In this document: positions 41,701 to 51,800 of the stretch, one piece after another
Numbering within the stretch: position 1 is the first letter of the stretch
Layout: the number at the start of each line of letters is the position of its first letter
From: Acanthaster planci
Taxonomy: Eukaryota > Echinodermata > Asteroidea > Valvatida > Acanthasteridae
Assembly: GCF_001949145.1 (NCBI RefSeq)
Contig: NW_019091514.1
Location: 138,278 to 202,277, forward strand
Direction: 5' to 3'
DNA: 64,000 nt
Program-made: the position numbers and the translations under genes
The notes under the pieces: generated by a model
Databases searched by the model: none
What the model saw: the letters and a program-made list of their open reading frames with translations, nothing else
What the model was told of the DNA's origin: nothing

Positions 41701-44700
41701 TTGGCATTTTGATTGAGCAAGGCCAGAGAACAAATGAACTGACCATAGTTGGCCTAAAACAATATGGTTTGTTTTAACTGCTAGTCTACATAGTGAGATT
41801 GTGGGATTGTTACTGAAGTACAAAGGCAGCAGGTAATGCACACAATCCGGTGGAGAGGGGGGCGGGAATCTGCATCTGAGTCTATATTCTGCAGTTATTT
41901 ACCCAGTCAAAAGCAGGTTGAACTTTGTGTTTATACAGAAGGTAGAGCTTACAAATGCAGTGAATCTCAGTGCTGCCAAACATTTTTGAAATTTTGCACT
42001 TACTGCAAAATAACTCTTTTGATTTGATTGACGCCTCCTGTGATTTACATGCATGCAGCAATTTGTGTAGTTCAAAAGCAAAATAGAAATGTATGCACAG
42101 TGAAAATATTGAACTGGCTTATGGGACCCTGGGACACATTTGTACCGGTTCCCAGTAACCTTCGTTTAGTGGCTAAATACAGAAACTGAATTGGGTGAAA
42201 AGTTAGCAGACGACAGAAACTGTGCACTGCCTTGAGATCTTATTGTGTCAGAATTGTTTCAACAAGGGTCTTTTGAGTAGATCTGCATTGTGCGTGCAAC
42301 TCGGCTAAGGAGAGTTTGACTTCTGATCGGCCCCGGGCATTGCTAGGGCCACCCGTCAAAGTTGGGCACCTTCTTTTATATATTGACACCCAGACTCTTC
42401 GTGTGTGTTGTATCAGGAGGAGCAGTACGCCAAGTGGTTGGCCGCTTGTCGGCTAGCTTCGAAGGGAAAGACAATGGCAGACAGTAGCTATCAGTCAGAG
42501 GTTCAAGGCATCCAAGCGTTCCTCAGCATGCAGCATAGTAAGAAGACCTCCAGCCCTTCCATCACCACGGAGAATGTGGACATTCAGGCAGAGGACTACG
42601 TGTCTCCGAGGTTCCTCAAGAAACACAAACCTAAGCAGGTTGGTAATCGTTGCGGCATGATATTCTTCCCTCCCTCCCAAAAAGGGGGTCCTTGACCAGA
42701 AACCACGTACTTGGAAAGCTGATAAAAAGGGAGGTTTATTGAGGGATGAGGATAGGAAATTGAGGTTAGTTAGGATATGAGTAACTGGAATTATAGCAAA
42801 AATTAGTTGCCGTCATTATGAATACAGCGTTGGTGTTGTACATGTTCACTTTTTTTGGCAAGATCAAATTGTATTTTACATCAGCTGTTAGAACTCTCCG
42901 ATGACTCAGAATTTTACCGCGTAGATTTCCTTATGAATGAAGTTTTGTTTGTTTGCACCCAAGAGGATTAGGGAAATGGTTTAGTTATTGTTTGCTAGTA
43001 TAATTTTAGGGCCAGTTTGTTTCATGCGGATCGAGATCTCGATCAGTGATTCTATCGCTGGTTTACTCCATCCATTAGGCGGGGCTTTGGTGTCAGTAAA
43101 CCAGTGACGGATCACTGATCGCAATCCAGATCCGCGTGAAGCAAACTGCCCCTTAGTCTGGAAGGACAGTTGTTCATTTTGAAAGACACTTTACCTTTCT
43201 GTTTTGAAAGCTGATTGAAAGGCCCATACAAAATTGGCATTGAGCTAATCAGCCACTGTCAATGCCTCTAGGGTAAACCAGTTATAGCTGTCATAAAGTT
43301 AATGTATATTAAATATTGCTCGTTTCAAATTTTTGGATCAAAGCATAACAATGTTCAGATGTAATCATGACATTTGGCTTAAAAAGTCAGTCGCTGTTTT
43401 CTACATTAAATTGTGATCCGTCTCTTTCTAAAATATGCAGCTAAAAAAGGTTTAATGTTAAAAACAGCTGTCAGGTCCATTTTGGGGAGGGGGTTTCAGA
43501 AAATTCTTTGCACAATTTTAAGAGTCTGTTGTTCTATCCTCACTGGCTCTTTGAAGCCAGTTTCATGCTTAGCAACTTTCCTTGCTCCAATGTTCCAAGC
43601 ACGTCCAGCTTTTAAGATTATGTCCATTGGTCCGACAAATAGCATGGGTAATACATGTACATTATGGAAGCTAGCCAAAAGAGGAGGAACCATCATTTGG
43701 AAATCTACCAAATTTGCCATACAAGGTTGCCATTTTTTGGTTTCCCTTTTGTGACTAGTCACACATGTTTTTTAAATAACGCATTGGACAAACGTCATGT
43801 GATGAAGCCTCCCACCATGAGCAACGTGCATGTAGGAGCAAATTGGAATGAATTTGCTCATGCACTCATACGGTGCTTGCCACAGAGTTTGTAATGTGGA
43901 CGTCATGTAAGCTTGTTTATGGTACAGTAACAATGTGTAAACTTCACAAGTGCAACTGTTGCAAATTTGGCAGGGAGTGTTTGTATTAGTGAAGTTGTGT
44001 CCCAGAACGATGTACTTATATAGTAATTGTTTCTATTAGAGGAATGATATTTATAGGACTGAGTAAATCATGTTTAAAACAAAGTGCCGTGATTAAACAA
44101 AAGGCACAAGTTGTTCAAACTGTGAAGTGAATTTTGCAGACCATTCTTAGAAGTCCCACATATGGGAAATGTTTTCGTACCGAGCAATTGAATATGTATT
44201 GCTTTGGAAGAAAGTATATTGATGTGAGGATGATGAGCATACAATGGAGTAAAAATCACATCAAGTAAACTGTCAATGTATACAGAATTTGCTTATCTTA
44301 TGCTTAATGTCCACAGCTGTGAAATTTAGTAAGTTACTTGAATACTTGAAATAGAAGTCTGTGTGTCATTTGGATCAACTTTGTATTAATTACAGGGACT
44401 GACATAGTCAAAACTATCTTTTATTTCATATCCTGGTGATATTTTACAAAAGTATATTTTTGTCTTTGCACAATTGTTAAGAGATGTGTCTATTAAGGAA
44501 CAGTTTTATTTATGCAGTGGGATAGGTTGAGAATTTTTTTTTTTTTGGTAAATCAACTTTCCCTTTTAAGTAGGGCAGCAATAAAATGTTGAGGATTGAT
44601 CAGTGTCATACATGGGAAAAACACAACACTAGTTGAGTAGAAAGATAAGTCTGAAGCAGGAAGTAAATTGGTACACATTTCCTCTGAACTAAACTGTACA

Positions 44701-47103
44701 TGAAACAAAATTGCATCTGGTAAACCTGTATTTTCCTGGTCAGCTTTTCCTGCCAGTACATTTTTTTTGGGGGGGGGGAGTCGGATGTAGACCCAAATTT
44801 CATATGTAGTCATTTTTGATTGCCATGTTCATATGGGTTCCTTTCTGCTTTCATAACAGGAAGTATGTTTGAACCTACGCGTGTTTGTGTTTGCTTGGTA
44901 TTACATTGGCATTGTTCAGAGTAATCATTGGCAATTTTGTAGAACAAGGATCTTCCTTTCCTCTTGAAAGATGAACATTTGAAACAAAAATTCAAAGGTA
45001 CCATGTTAGCACGTAGAAGATGGACCATCCCAAGTTTAGTTCGTCACCCCCCCTCCTGATTTGGATTCCAGCCAAGATGCTTGGATGGTTCCTTTTATGT
45101 ACTCATGACTTGCACAGTTTGGCCATACCAAATCTAAATACAGAGTACATTGCTATGGGCTGTGTGCACTGACTTTCAACTACATGTACCACTGTCTTTT
45201 GGGATTGGCGCACTGCATGTGCGTATGTGTTCACACATGTAGAATGTGGAGTGAGTGTACCCACAGAATTCTGTAGTCTGCATGTTTTTATATTCAAATA
45301 ACCACAGCATTGGAATTCACTGAAGACATTTTATATTCATGGATGTTACAAGTGAATTTTGAACCTAATTTCAATGCTTTTTAACACAGGTAGACATGCA
45401 TGTATATCAGAACAAACAATAGCAGCCTATATCTTGCACTTGTGGTGAATACTCTCCTAATACGTTGCTTACAGGTTGCTGCGCGCATTCTTGAGGCGCA
45501 CACCAGCGTCCGGAACATGAAGTTGATGGATGCCAAGCTGAACTACATCAAGGCCTGGCAAGCGCTCCCGGAATACGGCGTCACCTACTTCGTGGTCAAG
45601 TTCAGAAACTGTAAAAAAGAGGTAAAATACGTTAAGTACTATGCACTTTGAGACCAAGAATTGCAATAGATTGATGGAAGTATAGCATTGTACATGTACC
45701 ATGCTTGTCTTACCCACAGAACATCACTACATATCTCATCGAAGAGGCTAGGCTCTGTCTATCAAGGTTAATATTCTTCCATTACCAGTGCATTGTGGCC
45801 CACCATCCAAGACATCCTTTTTCTTATTTAGGCTAGCGCACACAACCTGAAAACGTGTTTCTCATTAGTTCCTGTATTTTCTTATTGCTTGTCGTCTCCT
45901 TAAACCATCAGTCACTCTTACCTCTCTGTAGTTATCGTCTTCTTCCTTTTGGATATCCTCCATGATTGTGGAGTGACTTGTTAGTAATGTTTGGTAGTGA
46001 GTTTTTCAGGAGAAGATCCTGAACCTGTTGAGAGCACATGGCCTTGTGGTTAGGGTTTGTAGCTTCCGATCATAGGTTAGGAGGTTCAAACCCAGCTGGT
46101 GGTGACCTGTTGTGATCTACGCAAGTCACTGTACCCCTTATGTGCCTGTCTCCAGCCAGGAGTAAGTGGGTACCTGTGAGGGCAGATTGGGTTATTATGT
46201 TTATCCTTTTCCCCCTGATATGGCAGCATCAGCTTTGTACATGTATACTCCCCACAGAGCTGAGAAGGTCTCATAAATGTTCAGAAGTTGTGAGCCCAAG
46301 ATGCAGGGATAAAAAATATATCGGTGCTGTTGAATGACATACTGTAAGATACTATGCACTTAATAGATGTTTTCATAGTATTATTATTATTGAACTTTGC
46401 TATTACATGTACCTATGCTAACAAATCCTGCACCTGATTTGTTTGATGGATGTAGGGGTGTGCCGTTTGGCAGGCTTTGGGAAGAAATGGAAGTGAAATA
46501 GTGCCCAAAATAGGTTTTCTCTCATTTTTCATCAAAATCTCAGAAATGCTCCTTTTGGGGAGGAGTGTATGACCCCTATTGGCAACCCTTATCCAGTAAT
46601 GTCTCAGAAAGGTCCCAAGAAAAACGGCAAAACAAATTTGTGTTGTGAATGTTAAGGAAATTCCTGGCTTTGTAGGAACAGCTGTAGAGTGTGGTCAAAT
46701 TTCTTTAGTTTGTAGGATTCGCAACTGGACCTTTACTGAGCTTCTTTTCATCAAGTTGTTGCTGGAAGGTCTTTTTGTGACTGCAAGTAATCAATTGCCT
46801 TTTTCCCAACAGGAGCTGATCGGTGTGGCCTATAACCGCCTGATCAAGATGGACATCAACAGCGGCGACTCACAGAAGACATGGCGTTACAGCACCATGA
46901 CGGCGTGGCACGTCAACTGGGAGGTCAAGGAGGTCCTGGTACAGATGGAGGACGAGAACATCCAGTTCTCCTGCGCCTCAGCCGACTGCAAGGTGGTGCA
47001 CGAGTTCATCGGGGGTTACATCTTCCTCTCCATGAGATCCCTGGACTCCAACCAGACCCTGAACGAGGAGATGTTCCACAAGCTGACGGGTGGATGGGTC
47101 TGA
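5515..47103 (+). CDS. FERMT: Kindlin (fermitin family homolog 2-like), 5'-incomplete, 10 coding exons visible
   Basis: Kindlins are cytoplasmic FERM-type adaptors that bind beta-integrin tails together with talin and drive integrin activation and focal-adhesion assembly. The coding exons are 5515-5754, 6194-6611, 31299-31509, 31954-32084, 32823-32872, 38700-38824, 40432-40538, 42417-42638, 45475-45621 and 46813-47103, all with GT-AG borders and matching phases. They spell the family order F0, F1 with a long loop, F2 interrupted by a PH domain, then F3, ending at a TGA. Recognisable strings include [45 protein letters not shown] and [16 protein letters not shown]. The visible part gives about 646 residues; vertebrate kindlin-2 is about 680 in total. 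The first coding exon, holding the start codon and early F0, was not found. The summed coding length is one base short of a whole reading frame because of a break in exon 31954-32084. This looks like a single invertebrate gene related to all three vertebrate kindlins. Confidence 0.96.
6194..6611 (+). CDS. FERMT: Kindlin exon: start of F1 and its disordered loop
   Basis: Acceptor ccttttag, donor gtgagt; it joins the previous exon at a split Gly codon. It opens with [13 protein letters not shown], a family hallmark. A Ser/Thr/Pro/Asn-rich low-complexity loop follows, with [10 protein letters not shown] near its start and several TP or SP pairs ([21 protein letters not shown]). In vertebrate kindlins the F1 loop carries a lysine run that binds acidic phospholipids; the short KKK here is the likely counterpart. 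The exon is more GC-rich than the flanking introns. Confidence 0.94.
11876..11934. repeat. Strong stem-loop, 24-base arms
   Basis: The left arm 11876-11899 begins TTAACCCTAACAGTC and the right arm 11911-11934 ends GACTGTTAGGGTTAA. The arms pair over 24 bases with two mismatches around an 11-base loop. A related CCCTAACAGTCTCAAATCC is at about 14957, followed by GGGGTTAGGGTTAA at 15008. Confidence 0.85.
12268..12352. repeat. Two adjacent perfect hairpins sharing one core
   Basis: Hairpin 1 has 15-base arms 12268-12282 and 12285-12299 (CTTGTGGGGTACCAA) with a 2-base loop. Hairpin 2 has 15-base arms 12309-12323 and 12338-12352 (GGCCTTGTGGGGTAC) with a 14-base loop. All four arms share the core CTTGTGGGGTAC or its complement, so they can also cross-pair. 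A diverged copy CTTGTGGGGTATTTCC lies at about 12057. Confidence 0.9.
13691..14394. other. Assembly gap (704 N)
   Basis: A run of N inside the 24.7 kb kindlin intron. A further single N is at 62709. Open frames that run through the gap are artefacts. Confidence 0.99.
17531..17760. mobile_element. MITE-like element, G-rich GGATCCAGGA ends
   Basis: It opens AGGGGGGATCCAGGACTT, has an AT-rich middle and closes with a GGGGGTCAGCCCCCCAT hairpin and CCCCTCCTGGAGG. Related pieces occur at 2090-2175 (minus strand, with GGGGGCTATGCCCCC) and weakly at 4007-4062. I assign no superfamily. Confidence 0.5.
19071..19118. repeat. 24-base tandem duplication
   Basis: GGACTCTGTGTGTGGG and the following GTGGGTTT occur twice with period 24 in the large kindlin intron. 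Confidence 0.8.
20075..20383. mobile_element. MITE-like element with TTTCAGACAGG ends
   Basis: About 310 bases bounded by CCCGTTTCAGACAGGCG and, inverted, CACCTGTCTGAAATTGGGG. Several internal echoes of TTTCAGAC occur. It has no open frame of note. The family is not identified; a non-autonomous DNA transposon is the likeliest reading. Confidence 0.65.
31299..31509 (+). CDS. FERMT: Kindlin exon: end of F1, start of F2
   Basis: Acceptor tttttcag, donor gtaagt. A split Gly codon joins it across the 24.7 kb intron to exon 6194-6611. It encodes [43 protein letters not shown] and [10 protein letters not shown], among the most conserved parts of the family. It ends in phase 0. Confidence 0.96.
31954..32084 (+). 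CDS. FERMT: Kindlin exon: F2 segment with an apparent one-base deletion
   Basis: Acceptor ctgccacag, donor gtatgg. The first half reads [19 protein letters not shown] in the frame set by the previous exon, then meets a TGA at 32035. The second half reads [16 protein letters not shown] and SSITTGQ in another frame, which is the frame that joins correctly to the next exon and matches the family. Both halves look authentic, so one base is missing near 32005-32013. No internal GT-AG pair could remove the break. A sequencing or assembly error is the simplest explanation; a real null allele is possible. Confidence 0.85.
32388..32425 (+). repeat. CTGAAGA - stem - CGAAACGTCG motif, copy 1
   Basis: CTGAAGA is followed by GGACAG, a 6-base loop, CTGTTC (pairing over 6 bases with one wobble), then GAAAC and GTCG. 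The order CUGANGA, stem, GAAA matches part of the hammerhead ribozyme core, and such sequences are known at the ends of Penelope-like retroelements. No reverse transcriptase is seen nearby. Confidence 0.4.
32823..32872 (+). CDS. FERMT: Kindlin exon: short F2/PH junction exon
   Basis: A 50-base exon with acceptor tttttttgcag and donor gttagtg. It encodes [16 protein letters not shown], the conserved lead-in to the PH domain, and splits an Arg codon with the next exon. Confidence 0.93.
32873..38699 (+). other. 5.8 kb kindlin intron
   Basis: No gene is recognised. GC-rich, low-repeat stretches at about 33850-34340, 34930-35130 and 35630-35860 differ in texture from the flanks. A CTGAAGA...CGAAACGTCG motif lies at 38487-38523 on the minus strand. 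Confidence 0.55.
38487..38523 (-). repeat. CTGAAGA ... CGAAACGTCG motif, copy 2
   Basis: The same flanking blocks as copy 1 on the opposite strand, with GAGT after CGAAACGTC in both. The middle has diverged and no clear stem remains. Confidence 0.4.
38700..38824 (+). CDS. FERMT: Kindlin exon: first half of PH domain
   Basis: Acceptor tctcaatag, donor gtatgc. It encodes [20 protein letters not shown] and then a second beta-strand pair ending in LNLSG. In kindlins this pleckstrin-homology domain is inserted into F2 and binds phosphoinositides, helping membrane recruitment. The lysines in the KKLTLKGYK strand lie where PH domains usually contact lipid headgroups. Confidence 0.95.
40432..40538 (+). 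CDS. FERMT: Kindlin exon: second half of PH domain
   Basis: Acceptor cccgtgcag, donor gtaagt. It encodes [19 protein letters not shown] and then IELWLRCES, the last strands of the PH fold. It ends in phase 0. Confidence 0.95.
42417..42638 (+). CDS. FERMT: Kindlin exon: PH C-terminal helix and return to F2
   Basis: Acceptor gtatcag, donor gttggt; both ends in phase 0 and exactly 74 codons. It begins [18 protein letters not shown], the PH closing helix with its invariant Trp, followed by [20 protein letters not shown] and [14 protein letters not shown], the rest of the F2 helical bundle. Confidence 0.96.
43009..43152. mobile_element. Palindromic MITE with TTA flanks
   Basis: 144 bases forming a near-complete palindrome. 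The left arm begins GGGCCAGTTTGTTTC and the right arm, reversed, begins GGGGCAGTTTGCTTC. The arms pair over about 60 bases with roughly 80 percent identity, including GCGGATC and CGATCAGTGAT. TTA lies directly on both sides (43006-43008 and 43153-43155), as expected for a 3-base target duplication of the PIF/Harbinger type. Confidence 0.75.
45475..45621 (+). CDS. FERMT: Kindlin exon: F2/F3 junction
   Basis: Acceptor gcttacag, donor gtaaaa; 49 codons, phase 0 at both ends. It encodes [35 protein letters not shown] and [10 protein letters not shown], the end of F2 and first strands of the PTB-like F3 domain. Confidence 0.96.
46025..46320 (+). mobile_element. tRNA-derived SINE, copy 1
   Basis: The head shows a box A-like CTTGTGGTTAGGG and, about 40 bases on, a box B-like GGTTCAAACCC, the internal RNA polymerase III promoter of a tRNA. 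A body follows with CAAGTCACTGTACCCC, GCCTGTCTCCAGCCAGGAG and GGGTACCTGTGAGGG, and the element ends in an AT-rich tail. The same body occurs in copy 2 in opposite orientation. Confidence 0.8.
46813..47103 (+). CDS. FERMT: Kindlin terminal coding exon: F3 integrin-binding domain
   Basis: Acceptor tttcccaacag; the open frame ends with TGA at 47101. It encodes [49 protein letters not shown] and the C-terminus LTGGWV. F3 is the PTB-like module that binds the membrane-distal NPxY motif of beta-integrin tails. In vertebrate kindlins a Gln-Trp pair (614-615 in human kindlin-2) is needed for this. Here the Trp is kept but the preceding residue is Ala (GCG TGG at about 46905). Confidence 0.97.
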   Translation, partial: ELIGVAYNRLIKMDINSGDSQKTWRYSTMTAWHVNWEVKEVLVQMEDENIQFSCASADCKVVHEFIGGYIFLSMRSLDSNQTLNEEMFHKLTGGWV

Positions 47104-48014
47104 AGACCGTTGTTGCAATAATCAACACATGTACATACTGTAGTTATCTCAGAATCAAGGACAGACTTCTACAAGTCTTGGGGTTGGAGGAACAAATTTT
47201 TTCTTTGTATTTGACAAAAAACCAGTTCATCTACTGTCTCACTTGGACAAATTTTGAATATTGCCTTGATGCAAGTTTGTTTGCAAACCACGGAATTAGT
47301 TGGACATTTGTAACTTAAAAATACTTGGAGGGAGCATTTTCGACAAGAAGTAGGAGTTTTGGACGGTGTCTGTAGAGGATGTGCGACTTGGAACATTGAA
47401 GGTGTTGTTACTAAAGACCTACATGGATGTGGATCCTTGGAAGAGTTGACGAAGGGAAGAAGAAGTACAACACCACCTACGGGGTAAAGAGTTCAAAGGT
47501 TAACTTTGTCATGAATGCCTGCCATATGGGGAGCTGAAGAACAAAGCTTTAAGACAACTTCATCTTGAAGCGGCTGGCATCGCTGCAGAGAGTAATATTT
47601 GATGTTTGCTGAATAGTTGTTGGAGGTGGTTGTTGGGATTAACTTGGAAATTTGTCTCCATGAGAAAGAGGTTGTGCTCTACGAAATGCTGGGTGATGTA
47701 GCAGTGACAGGAATAAGCAGCAACAAGCTGATTCTGTACATAATTTATAAATAGTGTATCCCTTTTAACAGCAATTTGAATTTAGTTTTATGAATTTTTA
47801 ATGAACAAACGCATTTATCAATTTCAGCACATGGCACAGAATAGACGGGAAAAATTTTGGAGGAAACAAAAACAAAGAATTGCTGCCTTTCTGTGATGCT
47901 CTGCAAGTTCAAAGGCGAACCTGCTGTATATATAGCCATACACATAGGTCAAAGGTTAAGGTGTGCATGCTGGTGACCTCATTAATATTGAAATGTATGT
48001 GCACATTTTTAAAT

Positions 48015-48020
48015 ATTAAA
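48015..48020 (+). terminator. Candidate proximal poly(A) signal of kindlin (ATTAAA)
   Basis: ATTAAA lies about 910 bases after the kindlin stop codon, followed by a T-rich stretch. This is inference from the hexamer only. Confidence 0.35.
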
Positions 48021-51000
48021 GCAGCCTCTCCTTTTTAAGAGATATGCTTCTGTTCGTTATTTCATTTTTAACCAACTTTCAGAATGTAATCCTAACACAT
48101 GGAGCCTATATTTAGATTAACTGTTACCTTAGATGTCTTTAAAAATCTGGTCTTTTTTAGCAACTGTACAAATATTTTCTAACGCTTTTTATCAAATTTA
48201 CCCAATTAAGTAGATGACGCATTGAGCAAGTAGAAAAATTGTTCTTACGCAATCATGTTAAGTTTAATAGAGAAAAAAAGATAAAGGCTGATTCTTGTGA
48301 GGAACAAAAATCCCGTACCGGTAGTTGCTTAATCCTCCAAAAAAAAAAAGGGTTGGAACAGGTTAGTTTCAATATTGATGGCCTTAACCAATGAAGCACT
48401 TAGAATTCTCTGTCATTTAATCAACAAAAACAAAAATGAACATTTGGGCTAACTTTTGCGGTGGAGAACCATTCAGAATTCTTAATCTAAAGGCCAGTTG
48501 AGGTGGAAGGAAACAGACATGCCCTCGGTAAGATTCGAGTGATGATTGGCTGTCCAAATCTTACCCACCAGTTGTAATACTAAGCAGAGTGGATTCAGTT
48601 CTCACAGACAATCTGACTTTTTGATAAATTTTGTCGAGTTGTTAATATGTCCTTGACCAAAGGAGCATTCATTCAATGAACTTAGATGATGAAATGCTGC
48701 CTCAAGAGTTTCCAAATCCGCAGAAATGATGGCATTTTGTAATTTGTTTCTATTGGTCTAAACTAAAGATGCATTTCCAGATGTACATTTCTTGATGTGT
48801 CGAGTACACAGTGTATTCATGTGTTTCACTTTCACGGACCAGGAACATAAGACATGTGTGCATTGCATTCACCACGGGAGCGATGTTGACAGATATGCAA
48901 CGCTTGGCACAAGTGTTGATGTGCATAGGGAAAGGTGCCTTTTAGTTGTTTTATTTGGTGTATGTGTTGGGCATGCCAAGTCACCAGGCATACACTGTTC
49001 GTGGAAAGTTGGGTTGTTATGCAAGAAGTGCCAAGTACAAATTTTTGCATTTGCAGGTTAACAGGGGTATGGCACCAGACTATTTCATAGCTGAAGACTG
49101 CTTCATGTGTGTATAACTTGTCCAGAACTATATAATGAAGCAGCAGTGCATTTAGTCAGAAGCATTGACAATATTAAAGTGCTTATACAGTCTAATAACA
49201 GAGGGTACCAGACACAATTCAAGTGTAAGCTTGTTTTTGTTCAGCTTCCCGTGTTGTGGACGCTTGTAATTGAAATTCACATTTCTACAAATCATGGGCC
49301 CCACAAAAATCTGCTACAGCATCAGACTCTGAAAGACCACTAGAGCCGGTAGTTTTATTTGCTAGTGACGTTCTGTGCATTGTTGTACCATAAGTTGTAT
49401 GGACTTTCCATGAGGGCCTTTCATTTCCAAAGAGCCAGAAGTCAATGAAGTTTTCTCAATGAACTTTTAAGTGGCAGTGAACCAACCTCAAGCTTCACCT
49501 AAAGTGCATGTTTTAAAGTCTTTGTGCATAGCCTTCCTGCAGATTTCTTTTCCACCTTGGAGACTTGACATTAATCAGTTTTGCCAAGCATTGATTTATT
49601 TTTCCATCCGACGTGCTGTGACAGGCTTTAAACTCCTGAGAATTGGGGGGGGTGTCAGTCAGTGTTGCATCAACTTCTAATTAACCAGTTGGAAGAAACA
49701 TACATGTAGGATTGTTAAGAAACTCAAAAATAGGTTTTCTACTTAAACCTTTGCATTTAGAGAAAAATTTGGGGGAAAATCCGATTTTAATTTCAGTTTT
49801 CAGGATTTCCTTCTTTGTCAATTTGCAAAGGGCAGCCTCTCCATCTGAAATTTTTGACTCACTGCAACATGAAACATCCTGTTGTATGGTTTCTGCAATT
49901 TCTGTTCTGAAACAGTAAATGAAAGTTGGTCTGATGTATATCAAGGAAGCGTTTCCCAATATAGCATTACATCCACGTTTCGAACAATATCAGAATATGA
50001 TAGGGGAACCGTTTGACTTTGGGCGGTCCCTAAATGTCAGAACTGTCTCTTAAGGTTAAATATAGACCATTCACTGGACTGACCCTAGTAGTAGTTGTCA
50101 CTGAATCCCTGTCTGACGTCCATTTGTTTTGTGTGTGTAAGTATGGGCTAATTACAGAGATAGGAGTTATGATAGATGGGTTTTGGTATGTTGTGGTTAG
50201 CCTTGACTTGTGAGTGAAGTCCTATTTGTAACATAACCCTAATCGGCTGAGTATCGCTTTGGCCATTAAGGACCGTATGCCACAGAATACATCAGATATT
50301 ATATTAAGTGTAGTAATGTATACTAAAAAGTAGTAGAGGAATTGTGCACTGGTCGGCTACAGCACTGGGTACTAGAAGTATTATTTTGAGATCAGTTTTA
50401 AGGCCTACCACAAGAGTTGTATTTACTTTACCGATGTTATTGTCAAAGATTAAAGGTGACATTGCTGTTGAGTGACATTTGCCGGAAATACTCCTGACTC
50501 ATATTGTAGTTTGTATCTCCACTCGATCGAAACCGCCATTGACCCAGATTTGGAAATACCCTCGCCGTCGAGAGAAAGACTTGTGGAATGCCGCTGACCA
50601 GATGTTGGGCAAATGCCAGATGGCTGAGAAGTCAGGGATAAGCTGCTTGCAAAACAGAGCTAATATACCTTCGGCATGTAACAGTTCTAGAAAAGCAGCC
50701 CCTAGAAGCAATGCACTGCACAGTGTGAGGTTTGTTTAATTTTAAAGAGCTTGTAGAGGTTCTTTTAAAAAAGGAGTGTTGTCACTAGGCTGTTTTGACA
50801 ATGCTGAGTTTGTCCTGGTTGTTTGCAAGCCCAACTACATTTTGAGAACAGTACCTTTGCTTTGCTGGAGAGACTTCTGTTTAATGTGAATTGAATTAGA
50901 ATTATTCTGTGAGTTGGGCCATGTCATCAAATTCACTTAGCTCAAGTCGGCTGTTGCTTGAATTTACTCACAAGTCTGCTTGTGGCTCCAGCTACTTCCT

Positions 51001-51639
51001 ACTGTATTGTGTAAATGTAATGAGTAATCCCCAGTCAAGTGATTTGCGGTCTTATGTTCTCTACTGCCCTCATTTTTATGTACATTTATGTCAGAGCTTT
51101 TGCTTTATTTGTCAACATAGGTATTAACGTCTTCCTTGATGTTGAAATATTTGCATTTCTGGGTGTTTTTTCCTCCATATTAGTGCATTATGTCATGTGT
51201 GTCAGATACCTATTAAATAAGGAATTCTCTTCTCTGTAGTGATGTTTTTAAATTCTGTATTTTATAAGTTTCTGTGTCCATCAAAAAGATACCTACATGC
51301 ACATTATAGGATTCGAACTCTAACTTATAGACTACTAGTGTAAACTGTCTCTTCACAGCTGATGGCATGGGTTCAAATCCGCCATTTGTATATCTTTCTT
51401 TTTTAAACAGGCACTCCATACATCTTAATTTGGAGTGAATTTTCTTCACAGGCTCTCCATACATTGTAAATTCACTGTGGTAGTGCGGGAAAGGCTAAAC
51501 CACTGTTGATCATCCCGGCATAGTTTTTATTTATAGTACCATTTTAATTGAATATATGAATTTACTTTAAAATTGTAAGAACCCTACGTTTTTGACTGTG
51601 TGTTGATTGTGTGTTGGAAGTAAACTTAGAGATAGGGCT

Positions 51640-51800
51640 GTAATCGAGTCCATCTCAAGTCTTTCCACAAGTAACGAGGTGAACAATAATCAAAGAATGT
51701 TTTTATTGTCACAGTTCAGTGGAATTGCTTCTCAATTGGGTTGAAAATGGATAGCCTTGTGATGGACTTCCAGGGACTTGCGATGGACTTGTGATATGTT
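51640..51800. repeat. Local dispersed repeat (CACAAGTAAC family), copy 1
   Basis: Contains CACAAGTAAC, GGTGAACA, a TTGTCACAGTTCA block and repeated ACTTGTGATGGACTT-like ends. Related copies lie at 55195-55390 and 58960-59115, all within 51-62 kb, with a possible weaker piece near 61690-61755. Confidence 0.6.

Larger units (their letters stand above)
38825..46812 (+). other. Introns between PH and F3 exons of kindlin
   Basis: Covers the introns 38825-40431, 40539-42416, 42639-45474 and 45622-46812. They contain no recognisable genes. The third holds a 144-base palindromic MITE at 43009-43152 and the fourth a tRNA-derived SINE at about 46025-46320. Confidence 0.6.

Noticed and set aside
50479-50739. 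86-codon plus-strand open frame between the two genes
   Set aside because: No family is recognised, and it sits in the likely kindlin 3' UTR. It could be conserved non-coding sequence; evidence is too thin for a gene call.
51300-51400. Two tRNA box B-like words (ATTCGAACTC and GGTTCAAATCC)
   Set aside because: No tRNA cloverleaf forms around either word, and no SINE body follows.
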